Origin: Bacillus sp. ISL-18
GTDB lineage: Bacteria; Bacillota; Bacilli; Bacillales; Cytobacillaceae
Direction: 5' to 3'
DNA: 64,000 nt
Assembly: GCF_018613415.1 (NCBI RefSeq)
Contig: NZ_JAGGQG010000005.1
Location: forward strand, 1 to 64,000
The position numbers and the translations under genes are program-made. Position 1 is the first letter of the stretch, and every line of letters starts with the position of its first letter. The notes below the pieces were generated by a model. That model did not search any database. It saw nothing but the letters and a program-made list of their open reading frames with translations, and had not been told where the DNA came from. Below are positions 48,041 to 57,635 of the stretch, in pieces.

Positions 48041-48448
48041 TTAATCCAGCCCTAAAATATTATTCCAGTACTTAAAATGAGGGTGATTTTTAAGGAAGAC
48101 TACAGGGGTTTTATAGCCGTTACTATTAGGATTTTCCCTGTAGCCTATGATAACTTCCCCTGACTCTCTCAGGACTCTCAGGACCTCGTCTACAGTCGAT
48201 AAACCACAGTTGCAGTTTACTAAGGTTTCCCGTCCATTAAAGCTGTAGTCTCTGTCAGTGGCTTTAAAAACGATTTCATCTATTACTCTAGTTAACTTAA
48301 AATCCCTGTCCCAACGTCTTTTTACTTTACTTTTAACACTATCAAGAAAGCTGTATTTCATTTGTCTGCGTTCATTTTCATTACTTTCTAGTGGTTTAAT
48401 AGCTTGGGCTTGTCTGAAAAGATCATTAGGTATTACAAGTAAACTCAT
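48041..48448 (-). CDS. Winged-helix protein resembling plasmid/phage replication N-terminal domains
   Basis: I choose the ATG at 48448 (MSLLVIPNDLFRQAQAIKPL) because GGGAGAAT lies just upstream; the longer frame has none. The 135 residues contain a helix-turn-helix-like part (LTRVIDEIVFKATDRDYSFN, STVDEVLRVLRESGEVII) and a wing with NPNSNGYKTPVVFLKNH. Similar domains open replication proteins in some Bacillus plasmids. Here the protein ends soon after, so it is either a small regulator or a truncated Rep. Its leader contains a likely attenuator. Confidence 0.5.
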   Translation of the reverse strand: MSLLVIPNDLFRQAQAIKPLESNENERRQMKYSFLDSVKSKVKRRWDRDFKLTRVIDEIVFKATDRDYSFNGRETLVNCNCGLSTVDEVLRVLRESGEVIIGYRENPNSNGYKTPVVFLKNHPHFKYWNNILGLD

Positions 48449-48473
48449 AGTATTCTCCCTCTCTAGGGGAAAA

Positions 48474-48524
48474 CAAAAAGACACTGAAATCCCTAAAAAT
48501 TGATACAGGGAAACAGTGCCTTTC
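48474..48524 (-). promoter_or_regulatory. Leader hairpin (possible transcription attenuator)
   Basis: On the minus strand GGCACTG pairs with CAGTGTC, with a TTTCCCT/AGGGA inner stem, followed by TTTTTG. It lies between the upstream DNA and the ribosome binding site of the gene at 48041-48448. Confidence 0.5.
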
Positions 48525-48529
48525 AAAAT

Positions 48530-49825
48530 GTTCTATGAAGAAACAACATTTTTTCCTTGAAACTATCACTAAAATGCCCTAAAATAAGGGTAAATATATG
48601 TAAGTTACAAAGGACTTCGACAGGTGTTTTCCCTAGTGCTAGTAGGGGGAACGGTTTAAAAGTGTGGGGACACTACTTAGACCCGTTGGAGTTCTTTTTC
48701 TTTTCCGTTCATTTAGTTATCTGAATTATAATGCTTTGGTTCTAGCGAGTCTAGTAATTTTTGCTAGATTACCCAATAGATCAGCCACTTCTGTTTATTT
48801 ATAGACCATGGTTGCAATCAAACGGGACATGTTCCGTACAGTGGTTCACCCGTGGGATCGTAACCATAAATACGACTTCATCCAAGTGCCCTGCAACCAA
48901 ATAGCTGTTTTCCTTAATTACTCATAGTCACCTGAAACGGCTATTCGGCCTGCTGCTAGACACATTTTTTTATTTTTAATATGTTTAACCTCCTGAAACA
49001 TGAGGTACATAGCTAATAGCTACTAACATATTAGCCCCCAAGCTTTCATGTCTGTAGCATAACTTGGACTATCTCAGAGGAGGTAGTTTTTTTATTTTAA
49101 AATTATAGGTTTCATTGGTTTGAATACGGGGTATTTACTAACTTGGCTACAACTACATAGCCCCTAATAGCTTTCTGTTGCTGTATTACCTTTGGCTAAC
49201 CTTTAGAGGTAGCCCTTTTTTCATTTTTATGTTTGAACCATATCAATCATGGCAAACAATATACGGCACCTAATACATAGCCAAAAATTCGGAAAACTCC
49301 CTGTAGAATTTGGACTCGTCATTTTAGATGGATTATTTTTTTATAAAAAGCAAAACTGCCTAGCCCTATTTCAGGCTAAGCAGGATCACCGCAAGGTTAA
49401 TTAAACTTGTTACAAGTCTATATCCTCACTTGAAATCTTGATGTTAATCTTGATTTCATTATTTGTTTCACCCTTTGAAAAGGGTAGGATTTCACATTCA
49501 CCGTATTTCTACGTGGTCCCCTATTCTCTAATACAAGTGGGACTGCGAACCCTTTTCGCTTTTCTTAGAGATAGATTAATAACACTAATATTTGGTAATT
49601 TTGTAAATGTTATTTTGCGGTTGTCTGACAGGGGGGATAAAAACTAGGGACAGGGCTGTGAGAGAAGTGGATTAATGAAAACCCTCGATTAGCCTCTAAG
49701 GCTTGGGGCTGTAAGGTCGAACGGTTTACCCACCACTATGCAAGATGTTGATGAGGGGCAAGAGTGGGTTATAGATAATCTCCTACTTACTCATTTGTAT
49801 TACGAGCTCCGATTTAAACAGTTTG
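48530..49825. other. 1.3-kb stretch without clear genes, several terminator-like hairpins
   Basis: Terminator-like hairpins are seen near 49063-49095 (ACTATCTCAGAGGAGGTAGT plus T-run) and 49193-49225 (GGCTAACCTTTAGAGGTAGCC plus T-run). Another sits near 49349-49380 (TAGCCC / GGCTA). They follow similar blocks containing TACATAGC and CTAATAGC. A 39-codon frame at about 48808 (MVAIKRDMFRTVVHPWDRNH) lacks a ribosome site. Confidence 0.4.
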
Positions 49826-50410
49826 CACAACCTTTTATCCACCTATTGAACTCCATTAACACCTTTACTCATACTAACTTTCCTTAGTAAAACTAGTAAG
49901 TCCACCTCTTCGATATTAACCAAAACAATTTCTGATCATCAGTTACCAATTCGTTTTTTACAGATTCAAATTAATATTCCTTTATTACTAATCGAAACAA
50001 CAAATCGATACTATGCTTAAAGAGTTCTAAACATATAACATCATAGTCTTTGAATTTAATATAAACATATATGTTGTTATATATGTTTATACTGTTTTTA
50101 TTCTTCTTCAAAGTTTTCATAAATTTTATCACTAGTTTTTTACCCATTGCTCAATAAGGAGTTTGGTAACTTATGACTCTTACTTCATTGATTAAGCAAT
50201 CAAATAATTATATAGATGTCTCGATTGATACAAGACTCATAAAACATATGTATTTTTATTTCTGACAATTGATATATCTTTTAATAATAAAAATAAAGAA
50301 GAACTATTACTTATTATCAATTTTATTGTTAACTTTAAATCATATGTTATTATAAACATTAATAATAACATTGTTGTTATCAATGATAAATATGATAAAA
50401 TCAAGATTCC
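49826..50410. repeat. Repeat B, copy 2, with parB-linker-like tail
   Basis: It matches copy 1 over about 280 bases (CCTTTTATCCACC, AAACTAGTAAGTCCACC, TATTCCTTTATTACTAATCG). It ends with AACATATATGTTGTTATATA and a short Asn-rich linker-like stretch at 50325-50400. Confidence 0.7.
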
Positions 50411-50548
50411 GCAAAGTAACAATACGTAGAAAAAAGTAGGAAGTTTTTTAAATCAGCCTCAATGGAAAGGTACTTACATATAAGTTTATAAAATTGCACC
50501 GAGCAGAGAAAATGGGGTGAACTACGGTAAGTAATATTTGTTTTAATG

Positions 50549-51590
50549 GAACGCTGCTCACGCAAACAATTTGTTCCATATGTAAATTTCACTTGAATCT
50601 ATATAAAAATGTCAGATCAACCACTGGATTCTAAATTTCTCCAACCATATTTATTACAAACTCTATTTTAATCATTTTGAACAACCTGTTATCCAACTAT
50701 TGAACTAACTTCATTAACTCCTTTGCTATGTACTAACTATCCTTACTAAAACTAGTAGCTTATCAACTCTCATATTAATAAAAATCAAATTGGGATCATC
50801 CAACAACCATTTCATCTGTATACATGCAAACTAATATTTCCTACATTAGAAATCGCAACAACGAATCTATTACTATGATTAGAAAGGTCTAAACATATGA
50901 CACCACCGTTTTTACGTTTAAATTAACATATATTTTATCTTTTAGGTTGTAATATATGATTACATTATCTTTAATTTCCTCTTCACAATTTTCATTCATT
51001 GATACATTGAATTTATATGACATGATCTTTATGTTAAAAAATCGTTTCGAAATCATTAGAAATTATCATATATAGATATTACTTTAGCAAATAATCTCTA
51101 AGTTGATTTACATATTCATTTTTCAAATTTCCGAGCAAATCAACCTAAATTTTGTTCTCCAGCACTCTATAATTAGTTTAGAACTAATTACTCCCACTTC
51201 TTTATTAAGTTTAACTAAAACAGTGAAATAAATTTAAGATCTCACAACTGATACACAACACATCTAACATATATATTTATATATTTTTATTATTAAATTA
51301 TATATTTAATAATAAAAACAAAGTTAAAACATCTATTATTATTTATATTAATATTAACTTTAAAACGTATGTTATTATTAACAGTAATAATAACAATATT
51401 GTTGTTGTTAATGATGAATATGATATTTATTTCTTGATTAAACATTTTTGAAAGATACCTCTGAAGAGAACTAAAAGATTTTACCTATTTGATACAGACT
51501 TATCTGTAGAAGTGGAGGAAAATGTATCAATAGGAGAATTTAAACTAATTAATAAGGGAATAGAAAATTTGTTAGAAGAGTGAGAGTTTT
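50549..51590. repeat. Repeat B, copy 3, followed by a decayed parB end
   Basis: The first 460 bases match copy 1 (CAACCACTGGATTCTAAATTT, AACAACCTGTTATCC, AACTAGTAGCTTATCAAC). At 51355-51590 the plus strand reads linker-like Asn/Val codons and then FYLFDTDLSVEVEENVSIGE and KLINKGIENLLEE, a diverged ribbon-helix-helix of the parB type. No start codon or continuous frame joins the two parts. Confidence 0.7.
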
Positions 51591-51774
51591 GAGGAAAACT
51601 TTACTTCTTATCGTTACTATAAACGTATGAAGTATTAACTTATGTCATCTCTCAAATGATTTAGAAAATGATTAAAATGCTTATATAGGTTAATCAGTTG
51701 TATCACATGTTTAATTAACAAATTTCATATATGATAACATATATGTTTAAATCATCTTTAAAATATATTATTTT

Positions 51775-52830
51775 TCCCAAAAGCGATGCTTCGAACATAA
51801 CAATTAAATGAAACGCTGTTCCATGCTAACTAATTCATTCCAAGTGTAGAATCCACTTTAATATCCATTAGATTCAACACCAACCACTAAATCCTACTAA
51901 ATAATCAATAAATTTTATTTTCTCCTTGAACTCATGTTTTTTCATTTATAATTTCACTGATGCAATAAACTATGAATCCAAAAAAAATAAGACACTGAAC
52001 TTAGGAAACTGTTAGCTTCATTACGATGTCCGTAATAACTAGTTTGCACAAACCTGTTATCCACCTTAGAACTCAATTGACTCTGGTCTTACCTTCATTA
52101 CGAAAACTAGTGGGTCATCAACCTCTATGAAAATAGTATTGAGCCAATTCGGATCACCAATCAACTATTCATTGTGTAAAGGAAATTTTATTTTCCAGGA
52201 TTACTCATCGTAACAAAGAATCGATTACTATGCTTAGTGCCATATAGACATATAATGCCACTATCTTTGAAATTAAAATTAATATATATGTCAATTTATA
52301 AGATGATTTATATGTTAAGAACATCTTATAAGTTCATAAGATGTTGACATTTTACCATAGGATCTTTTATGTTAAAAAAATCCTTATCGGAAAACATTTG
52401 AAATTATCAATAATAAATGTAGCCAATAAGCTGAAGGTTAAATACATCTTCATCTTTAAAATTTCGAACAATACAATCTTATTCTGTTCTTCATCCTTAC
52501 CCAATTACTCCAATATTAAGAATAACAAAAGCTGTCAATTTAAATGAAGCAGTCACGATGGACACTTTAATTTTATTAAAATATTTATTTTCAGCTTGCT
52601 GAATTGACCTACCACATTCAATAAAAGATATGTTATTAATGACAATAAATATAATTATATTGTTGTTGTCAATTGTGATGATAATTATCTCTGATATTTA
52701 TATTCTGGAAAGGAACATACCAAGAAAATAAAAAAGGTTTTACCTCATTTTCTCCAGATAGAGAATTATCAGTGGAAGGGGAAAAGGGGATAACCTAAAA
52801 TAATTATCATCGGAAAATAAAAGTTGAGAA
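51775..52830. repeat. Repeat B, copy 4, followed by a decayed parB end
   Basis: It matches copies 1 and 3 (CATTCCAAGTGTAGAATCCAC, CCTGTTATCCACC, AAAACTAGTGGGTCATCAACC). At 52620-52830 it reads linker-like codons, then SGKEHTKK and, after a shift, FTSFSPDRELSVEGEKGDN. This parallels TGKKPTKK and FTSFYMDPDLAQEV of ParB. Confidence 0.7.
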
Positions 52831-52954
52831 GTTTTATTTTTAAAAATTGTCAGACTTTATTGAAAAAGGTCTGTACATTTTTCTACTTTTTGTTTATACT
52901 GTACTACAACAAGGGTAATTAATATTAACTGTATTAATAAAGGAGGAGATTTAA

Positions 52955-53089
52955 ATGTTAGGTAGTCCGGTTGAATTTTTTCGCAATTTACCAAAAAAGG
53001 AATGCCCTGAATGCGGGCAGCATATGCAAGAGCAAGCAGAAAGTTATTTGATGGATTGTGATCATTGTTCATCCAAAAAAGAAGAGTAA
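52955..53089 (+). CDS. yhfH: YhfH family zinc-finger peptide, 44 aa
   Basis: AGGAGGAG precedes the ATG. The peptide reads MLGSPVEFFRNLPKKECPECG and then YLMDCDHCSSKKEE. The SPVEFFRNLP start and the CxxC...CxxC pair are the signature of YhfH, a small Bacillus protein of unknown function that probably binds zinc. A terminator follows at once. This is the only intact gene between parB and about 54.5 kb other than the island genes. Confidence 0.8.
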   Translation: MLGSPVEFFRNLPKKECPECGQHMQEQAESYLMDCDHCSSKKEE

Positions 53090-53094
53090 AGTGG

Positions 53095-53126
53095 TTAACT
53101 CTCCAGCATTGCTGGGGAGTTTTTAA
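53095..53126 (+). terminator. Terminator of the yhfH gene
   Basis: Stem AACTCTCCAGC / GCTGGGGAGTT followed by TTTTT. Confidence 0.85.
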
Positions 53127-54560
53127 TTTCATTACAATACATTACCGTTTAGGAGAAAATTAGGCAGACATAATTCCTTTGCGCAATCACTTAAAGATTT
53201 TGAAGACATATATTTGTACAAAAGTGAACATTGTATCCAGCAAGCGAATTCTCTTTCAGGGGGAGCTATCAGTTTATTAGAAATAAATAGCCAGACCCCA
53301 GACCTCTCCGCGAAAATGAATAGGTTTTTTTATCTCTATAAACTAAGTAGTTTTAATTGAATAACTATTCCTTTGGCATCTTAACGACATCTACATAAGT
53401 GTTAGACTAGTATCAAACAGTCAAAACTTTAAGCTGAAATACAGGTCGCGAAAAAACTTGGAATATTGTTCCAATGGTATTAAACTAAGGAACTTGTATT
53501 AAAGAAAATAGAGGCGCGGCAGCATTTTTCTTTTTTAACTAACAAAGCAAAACGTCATAATTAACCGCGTTTAATTTAATTAGAGGTTTGGATTATTGAA
53601 ATTTGATGTCAAACTAATCTAAAGGAAGTTATATAAATAAGAACAATATATAAAACATAGTCGATAACGACAATGAAACATATATTAATAATAACAATAA
53701 TATTAACATATAAAATAGTTACATTTTTAACAATAAAAATAATAACAATCTCTAATTGATTGGCTTTAACTTTTGCACTTCTTCTAAGCACAGAATTTCT
53801 ACAGACTTTTTTTATGTTTACAATTTGTATAGTTCGGACAATTAACGAATTACAGATATGTATTACGAATAACGGATTTCTTTATAAAAATCTAAGTATC
53901 CTGGGCAACAAGTGAAAATCATGGTGATAATAATAACTAATGATTTCTGGTTCTTGTTATCCACTGACTTTTGAGTTTATCTTTGAGATATCCGTTTTTA
54001 CCAAAAACTGTTAGAGCCAGTGAATCTATCATGTATAAGAAATTTTTATTGCTTTTCATGGAAAGACGTCAGTTTGTCGGATTAGGACATCCTGCTTACA
54101 TCTCCAATTCAAGGTACTCGGATCTTTTAATTTTAAAAAACAACAGAATGATTCACAATAATAAAATAGCTGCTTACATTTTTCCGTATTTCTACATTTT
54201 CAATAAAGGCCTAAACTCTTGTTCATTAAATTAATAAGATGATGGAAAGTACTATGATGACGTCATTTTAACCATACACCAAGATAATAGACGCTTGATA
54301 CATCCAGTTTTGAGCCAAAGGTTTAACTCCTTCTTATATATCTAATAAAGTATATCTAATAAAGCCGGAAATGTGGAAAAAGGGAAAGAAGATAAATCAG
54401 GAAAACTGGGGAGGAAAGGCAACGTTTTCTAAACTAATCTATTTAATTATTAAACAACCTCTTCGAATCTAACCTTATAATCCAACTCTATAATTAATAA
54501 AGATTAGGGCAATAAATTTAGAATATGATATCCCTGTGTTTAGCTCATCTTTGAATTCTT
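53127..54560. other. AT-rich gene-free stretch
   Basis: No supported gene is seen. Asn-codon-like repeats (AATAATAACAATAATATT) occur near 53675-53760 and resemble the parB linker DNA. An 87-aa plus frame at 53971 lacks a ribosome binding site and looks spurious. Confidence 0.45.
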
Positions 54561-54665
54561 TTATCTAATTTCCACCTTAACCAGTTTCACACCCGCTTTT
54601 TTTGCATCTTTGACTGCTTTTTTTAACTGCTTTGATACACTTTTATCCTTCTTTTTATTTGTCAT
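54561..54665 (-). CDS. Very small basic peptide, 34 aa
   Basis: AAGGAAGG lies six bases before the ATG at 54665. The peptide is MTNKKKDKSVSKQLKKAV, then KDAKKAGVKLVKVEIR. It is highly basic and helical, so nucleic acid binding is possible, but this is inference. It is transcribed away from the operon at 54835. Confidence 0.55.
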   Translation of the reverse strand: MTNKKKDKSVSKQLKKAVKDAKKAGVKLVKVEIR

Positions 54666-54834
54666 ATTCAACCTTCCTTTCTAGGATTTTGTAGTATCCA
54701 GTATTCCCTTATTCTAAAAAAATATACAAAAGAGTTCTATAATCCCCCTTCCCTCACTATATATCTAATAAAACATGGAAAAGTGGAAAAGTGACCATGA
54801 GCTAGATTGAAAAAGTAAGAGGGGGAGAAGGAAA

Positions 54835-55308
54835 GTGGAGAGCTTAAACCCAATGTTTCAAAACAATGATTCAAAAAAAATTATTTCAAAAAAAGAGGAT
54901 TTAGAAAGTTTCCCTAAGAAAAGACGACAACCTCGTTCGGATAAATGCCACAATATCAAGTTCCCTGTAACACCTATCATGCAGATGAAATTGCGCACCC
55001 TCTGTAAACAAATGGAAAGATTTATTCAAACTAAAGAGGGACAACCTTTAACTCAGACCGCATTTAATACTACCCTCTTACATTTCGGGTTAAATCATAT
55101 TGATATAGTGGACTGGGTCCAGGATTATAAAGATACCAAAACCTATATGCATACCATGCTGCAAGAAAATAGTTACAAAGTGATTGGTGGTCCGTATGGA
55201 CTGGCCATTCAAAAACAATTATCAGAACGTAAGGTAGTCTTCATGATAATGGCAAGCGTCTTGCATTGGATTGAAAAGGGTGGTTCTCTTGAAGAAATCC
55301 TACAGTAA
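54835..55308 (+). CDS. Hypothetical basic protein, 157 aa
   Basis: A GTG start follows GGGGGAGAAGG. The N terminus is Lys/Arg-rich (KKRRQPRSDKCHNIKFPVTP). A middle region (MQMKLRTLCKQMERFIQT, LTQTAFNTTLLHFGLN) could be a ribbon-helix-helix DNA-binding fold. The family is not recognised. It overlaps the next gene by up to 38 bases, so the pair is co-translated. Position near the replication module suggests a plasmid maintenance role, which is a guess. Confidence 0.55.
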   Translation: MESLNPMFQNNDSKKIISKKEDLESFPKKRRQPRSDKCHNIKFPVTPIMQMKLRTLCKQMERFIQTKEGQPLTQTAFNTTLLHFGLNHIDIVDWVQDYKDTKTYMHTMLQENSYKVIGGPYGLAIQKQLSERKVVFMIMASVLHWIEKGGSLEEILQ

Positions 55309-55921
55309 ATTGAATCTTCTTCAAAAAAAATTACAAGGCCTCTCTTCCCCAAAAGGCTTTTTTGACTATATTCTAGGAAGAAATCGAAAGTACCTAACCA
55401 TTGTCACCGGTTACTACGATTATATAAGAGGAGAAGTGTTTATTGATGACATGTTCGATGTATTAGATGATGTGCCTCGAGGATTTGATTTAGCTGTCCT
55501 GATTCATCTGCTTTATAAGGATTTCCTTACCCAAATCAAAAAAGGGAATATAAATAAGCAGGTTGCAGGGTTCCTGCTGTCAGGAAAAGAACGATATCTA
55601 GGAGAAAAGAAAGTAGAAAAACGAGTGTTGAAGGCATTGACAGAACGAGTTTTTACGTTCGAATCCATTGAAGAAGAGGTCATCGAGGAGGAGTCCGAAA
55701 AAGAGAAGAAAGCCTACATTACGATTCAAATGAAAGAATCTGAAATACTAAGGGGAGAGATTTTTTTACATGACCTCACCCCTTATCTGAACAACGAGCA
55801 TGTAACAATTGAGGACTTGTTGACCATCCTTTATTTGGACTTCATCAACCAGATCAAAGAACAGGGGAATTCAGATAAAATACAAAAAAGTATTCTTTCT
55901 CACCTGAAATCAGCCCTTTAG
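55271..55921 (+). CDS. Hypothetical protein with an internal duplication, up to 216 aa
   Basis: The protein contains two related halves. Half one (about 42-105) reads YLTIVTGYYDYIRGEVFIDD ... LIHLLYKDFLTQIKKGN ... FLLS. Half two (about 149-210) reads YITIQMKESEILRGEIFLHD ... LLTILYLDFINQIKEQGN ... ILSHL. A Glu-rich linker joins them. The start may be TTG 55289, after AAAAGGGTGG, rather than 55271. The stop of the partner gene lies within its first codons. The domain is not recognised. Confidence 0.6.
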   Translation: MKRVVLLKKSYSKLNLLQKKLQGLSSPKGFFDYILGRNRKYLTIVTGYYDYIRGEVFIDDMFDVLDDVPRGFDLAVLIHLLYKDFLTQIKKGNINKQVAGFLLSGKERYLGEKKVEKRVLKALTERVFTFESIEEEVIEEESEKEKKAYITIQMKESEILRGEIFLHDLTPYLNNEHVTIEDLLTILYLDFINQIKEQGNSDKIQKSILSHLKSAL

Positions 55922-56183
55922 AAACGATATCAGGTGGGAAACCCCTAAACGATAACTCTAATTTTAGAACAACTTAAAACTTTTACAATACATATTATTG
56001 AACACAGCCGGATTGCTTACAATATAAGTAATTGTAGGTAATCAAACTATAATCAGTCTTCTTTTTAATTAGGATTGCTAAGTATGCAAATACCCGTTTG
56101 CCAAGATCCCCTAAAATGGCCCATCATTAATCCCCTAAGTCCCTGTGAAGTGAGTAACCAGTACCCATACTCTCCTATTCATT
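55922..56183. other. Intergenic stretch between convergent genes
   Basis: Nothing recognised beyond a weak hairpin. No gene is supported. Confidence 0.3.
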
Positions 56184-56603
56184 CTAATCCAGTGTAAAAA
56201 CCAATCCTCCGGTAACCTTAATTGGTGCGGAAGGATTCTTAGCCTGTTCGAATCGGATTTTCCGATTTTTTTCGATCTCGGGAACTAGTCTCATAGTGTT
56301 TTCATGATCCTTGATTATTTTTTCTACTTTTGTCTGCTCTCGAGTGACGTCCATCCTCCCAGTATTTATTTTAGAGGACTGCTGTTGCCATAAACTGTTC
56401 TGATCTAGCGACCAAGGAGGAGAAGGGAGAGGGACGTCACCTTTTTGATACTGCTTTAATAAGTTGTGAAACTCCTTCGAATGGGCAGCTGTAAACAGAG
56501 CTGCCCTTATAATCTGATTTCTATCTAGATGAGTAGCATGAAAAAGGGCATCCACATAGGTTTTGAATACATCATCATAACGAACGGTAGGTCTATATAC
56601 CAT
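56184..56603 (-). CDS. Ribbon-helix-helix-like DNA-binding protein, 139 aa
   Basis: AAAGGAGG precedes the ATG. The N-terminal 45 residues (RPTVRYDDVFKTYVDALFHA, LDRNQIIRAALFTAAHSKEF) have the strand-helix-helix pattern of ribbon-helix-helix proteins. A flexible, charged tail follows. Such proteins serve as relaxosome accessory (MobC/TraY-like) or copy-control factors on plasmids. Which one applies cannot be told from sequence alone. Confidence 0.5.
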   Translation of the reverse strand: MVYRPTVRYDDVFKTYVDALFHATHLDRNQIIRAALFTAAHSKEFHNLLKQYQKGDVPLPSPPWSLDQNSLWQQQSSKINTGRMDVTREQTKVEKIIKDHENTMRLVPEIEKNRKIRFEQAKNPSAPIKVTGGLVFTLD

Positions 56604-56877
56604 AAAATGACGCCTCCTTTAAAACTTTAATATAGAGATGCATGTAATTGACTGAACATCGGTTCCACTTCGAAATCCATTCGGTTTCCATATGCTAAAT
56701 ATTTTCCGTTGATAAGTGACCATATTAATACCCATTTTGACGTCTCCTGACGTCCTTAGTACAAGGTATGAGCCGTGGCTTGTCTACTATTCCCAACTTT
56801 TTGAGAATCAATCGTATATTTTTGGGATTAAGTGTCCAGAATGGGGAAATAAGATGAATGAGAAGGGAGTAATAAAA

Positions 56878-57102
56878 ATGTGGGGTATGGGCAAACCACG
56901 GAGTAAATTAGGGAAGTGGATGGATCAAAAAGGATTAGAACAACAAGATCTAGCCAAGATTGCTAGCGTAAGTAAAAATACAGTAACGAAAGCATGTAGC
57001 GATACTGACTACATTCCACGCCCGGACGTCATGAAAAAACTATTGAAAGCAATACGGAAAGTGGATCCTCATTTGAAAATGAGTGACTTTTGGGATATGT
57101 GA
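56878..57102 (+). CDS. XRE-family helix-turn-helix regulator, 74 aa
   Basis: I place the start at the ATG at 56878 (AAGGGAGT upstream), not at the longer frame from 56716. The protein reads MWGMGKPRSKLGKWMDQKGL, then QQDLAKIASVSKNTVTKACS, which is a clear Cro/C1-type helix-turn-helix, and ends HLKMSDFWDM. Small regulators of this exact form occur on Bacillus plasmids next to replication genes. It could control the divergent ribbon-helix-helix gene or rep. Confidence 0.75.
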   Translation: MWGMGKPRSKLGKWMDQKGLEQQDLAKIASVSKNTVTKACSDTDYIPRPDVMKKLLKAIRKVDPHLKMSDFWDM

Positions 57103-57603
57103 TTGGACAAAACCCTTCATCCTAGAACCTTACGAGTGATTTTCTTAGCCTTTGTTCTGGAAGTAAAAAAATTGGTAATGGAACTAGTTAAGATTCCCAA
57201 CTTCCATTACCAGCCCAGGTTTATCTCTGTTAATCTGTGAAATAGATCTAAAAGTAAGTGGAAATTCCCATACACGAAAATCTGTCCAGCAATACTTTTA
57301 TACCGATGATTTTAAGTGTTTTTTGTTTTGAATATAAATAACCATTTTATTGCATTTTCTACCGCCTTAAGGCGGTCTGGCTTAACTTTAGTTTGTGTAG
57401 TTCTCGATCTTACTTTTAGAAAGGGTAACTTTATATAGATGAAGATGAAAAGCTTTTCAAATTTTTTGATTTTTAGATACTTTTTACACGTATGCTGGCT
57501 CAAGTACAACGTATCTTTTCTTAATCCCATATGCCTTCCTACAAAAAATCCTCTTTCATGCCTGGCCAGAAGAGGGGAGTCTAACAACACCTCTTTTATC
57601 AAA
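57103..57603. other. Gene-free stretch upstream of no gene (convergent side of rep)
   Basis: No gene is supported. It contains the 16-bp palindrome listed separately. Confidence 0.4.
57361..57376. promoter_or_regulatory. Perfect 16-bp palindrome ACCGCCTTAAGGCGGT
   Basis: A GC-rich perfect dyad in AT-rich DNA. It may be an operator or recombination site. It is close to the XRE regulator gene, which makes it a candidate operator. Confidence 0.4.
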
Positions 57604-57635
57604 AAAATAAGCATCGAATTCCGATGCTTATTTTG
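57604..57635 (-). terminator. Terminator overlapping the stop of the 551-aa Rep candidate
   Basis: Stem AAATAAGCATCG / CGATGCTTATTT with A- and T-runs on both sides. Confidence 0.8.

Noticed and set aside
48808..48927. 39-codon frame MVAIKRDMFRTVVHPWD
   Set aside because: It looks protein-like but has no ribosome site and no neighbouring operon; kept only as a note in the gene-free entry.
53971..54234. 87-aa plus-strand frame
   Set aside because: No ribosome binding site, no recognised motif, and it lies in decayed AT-rich DNA.
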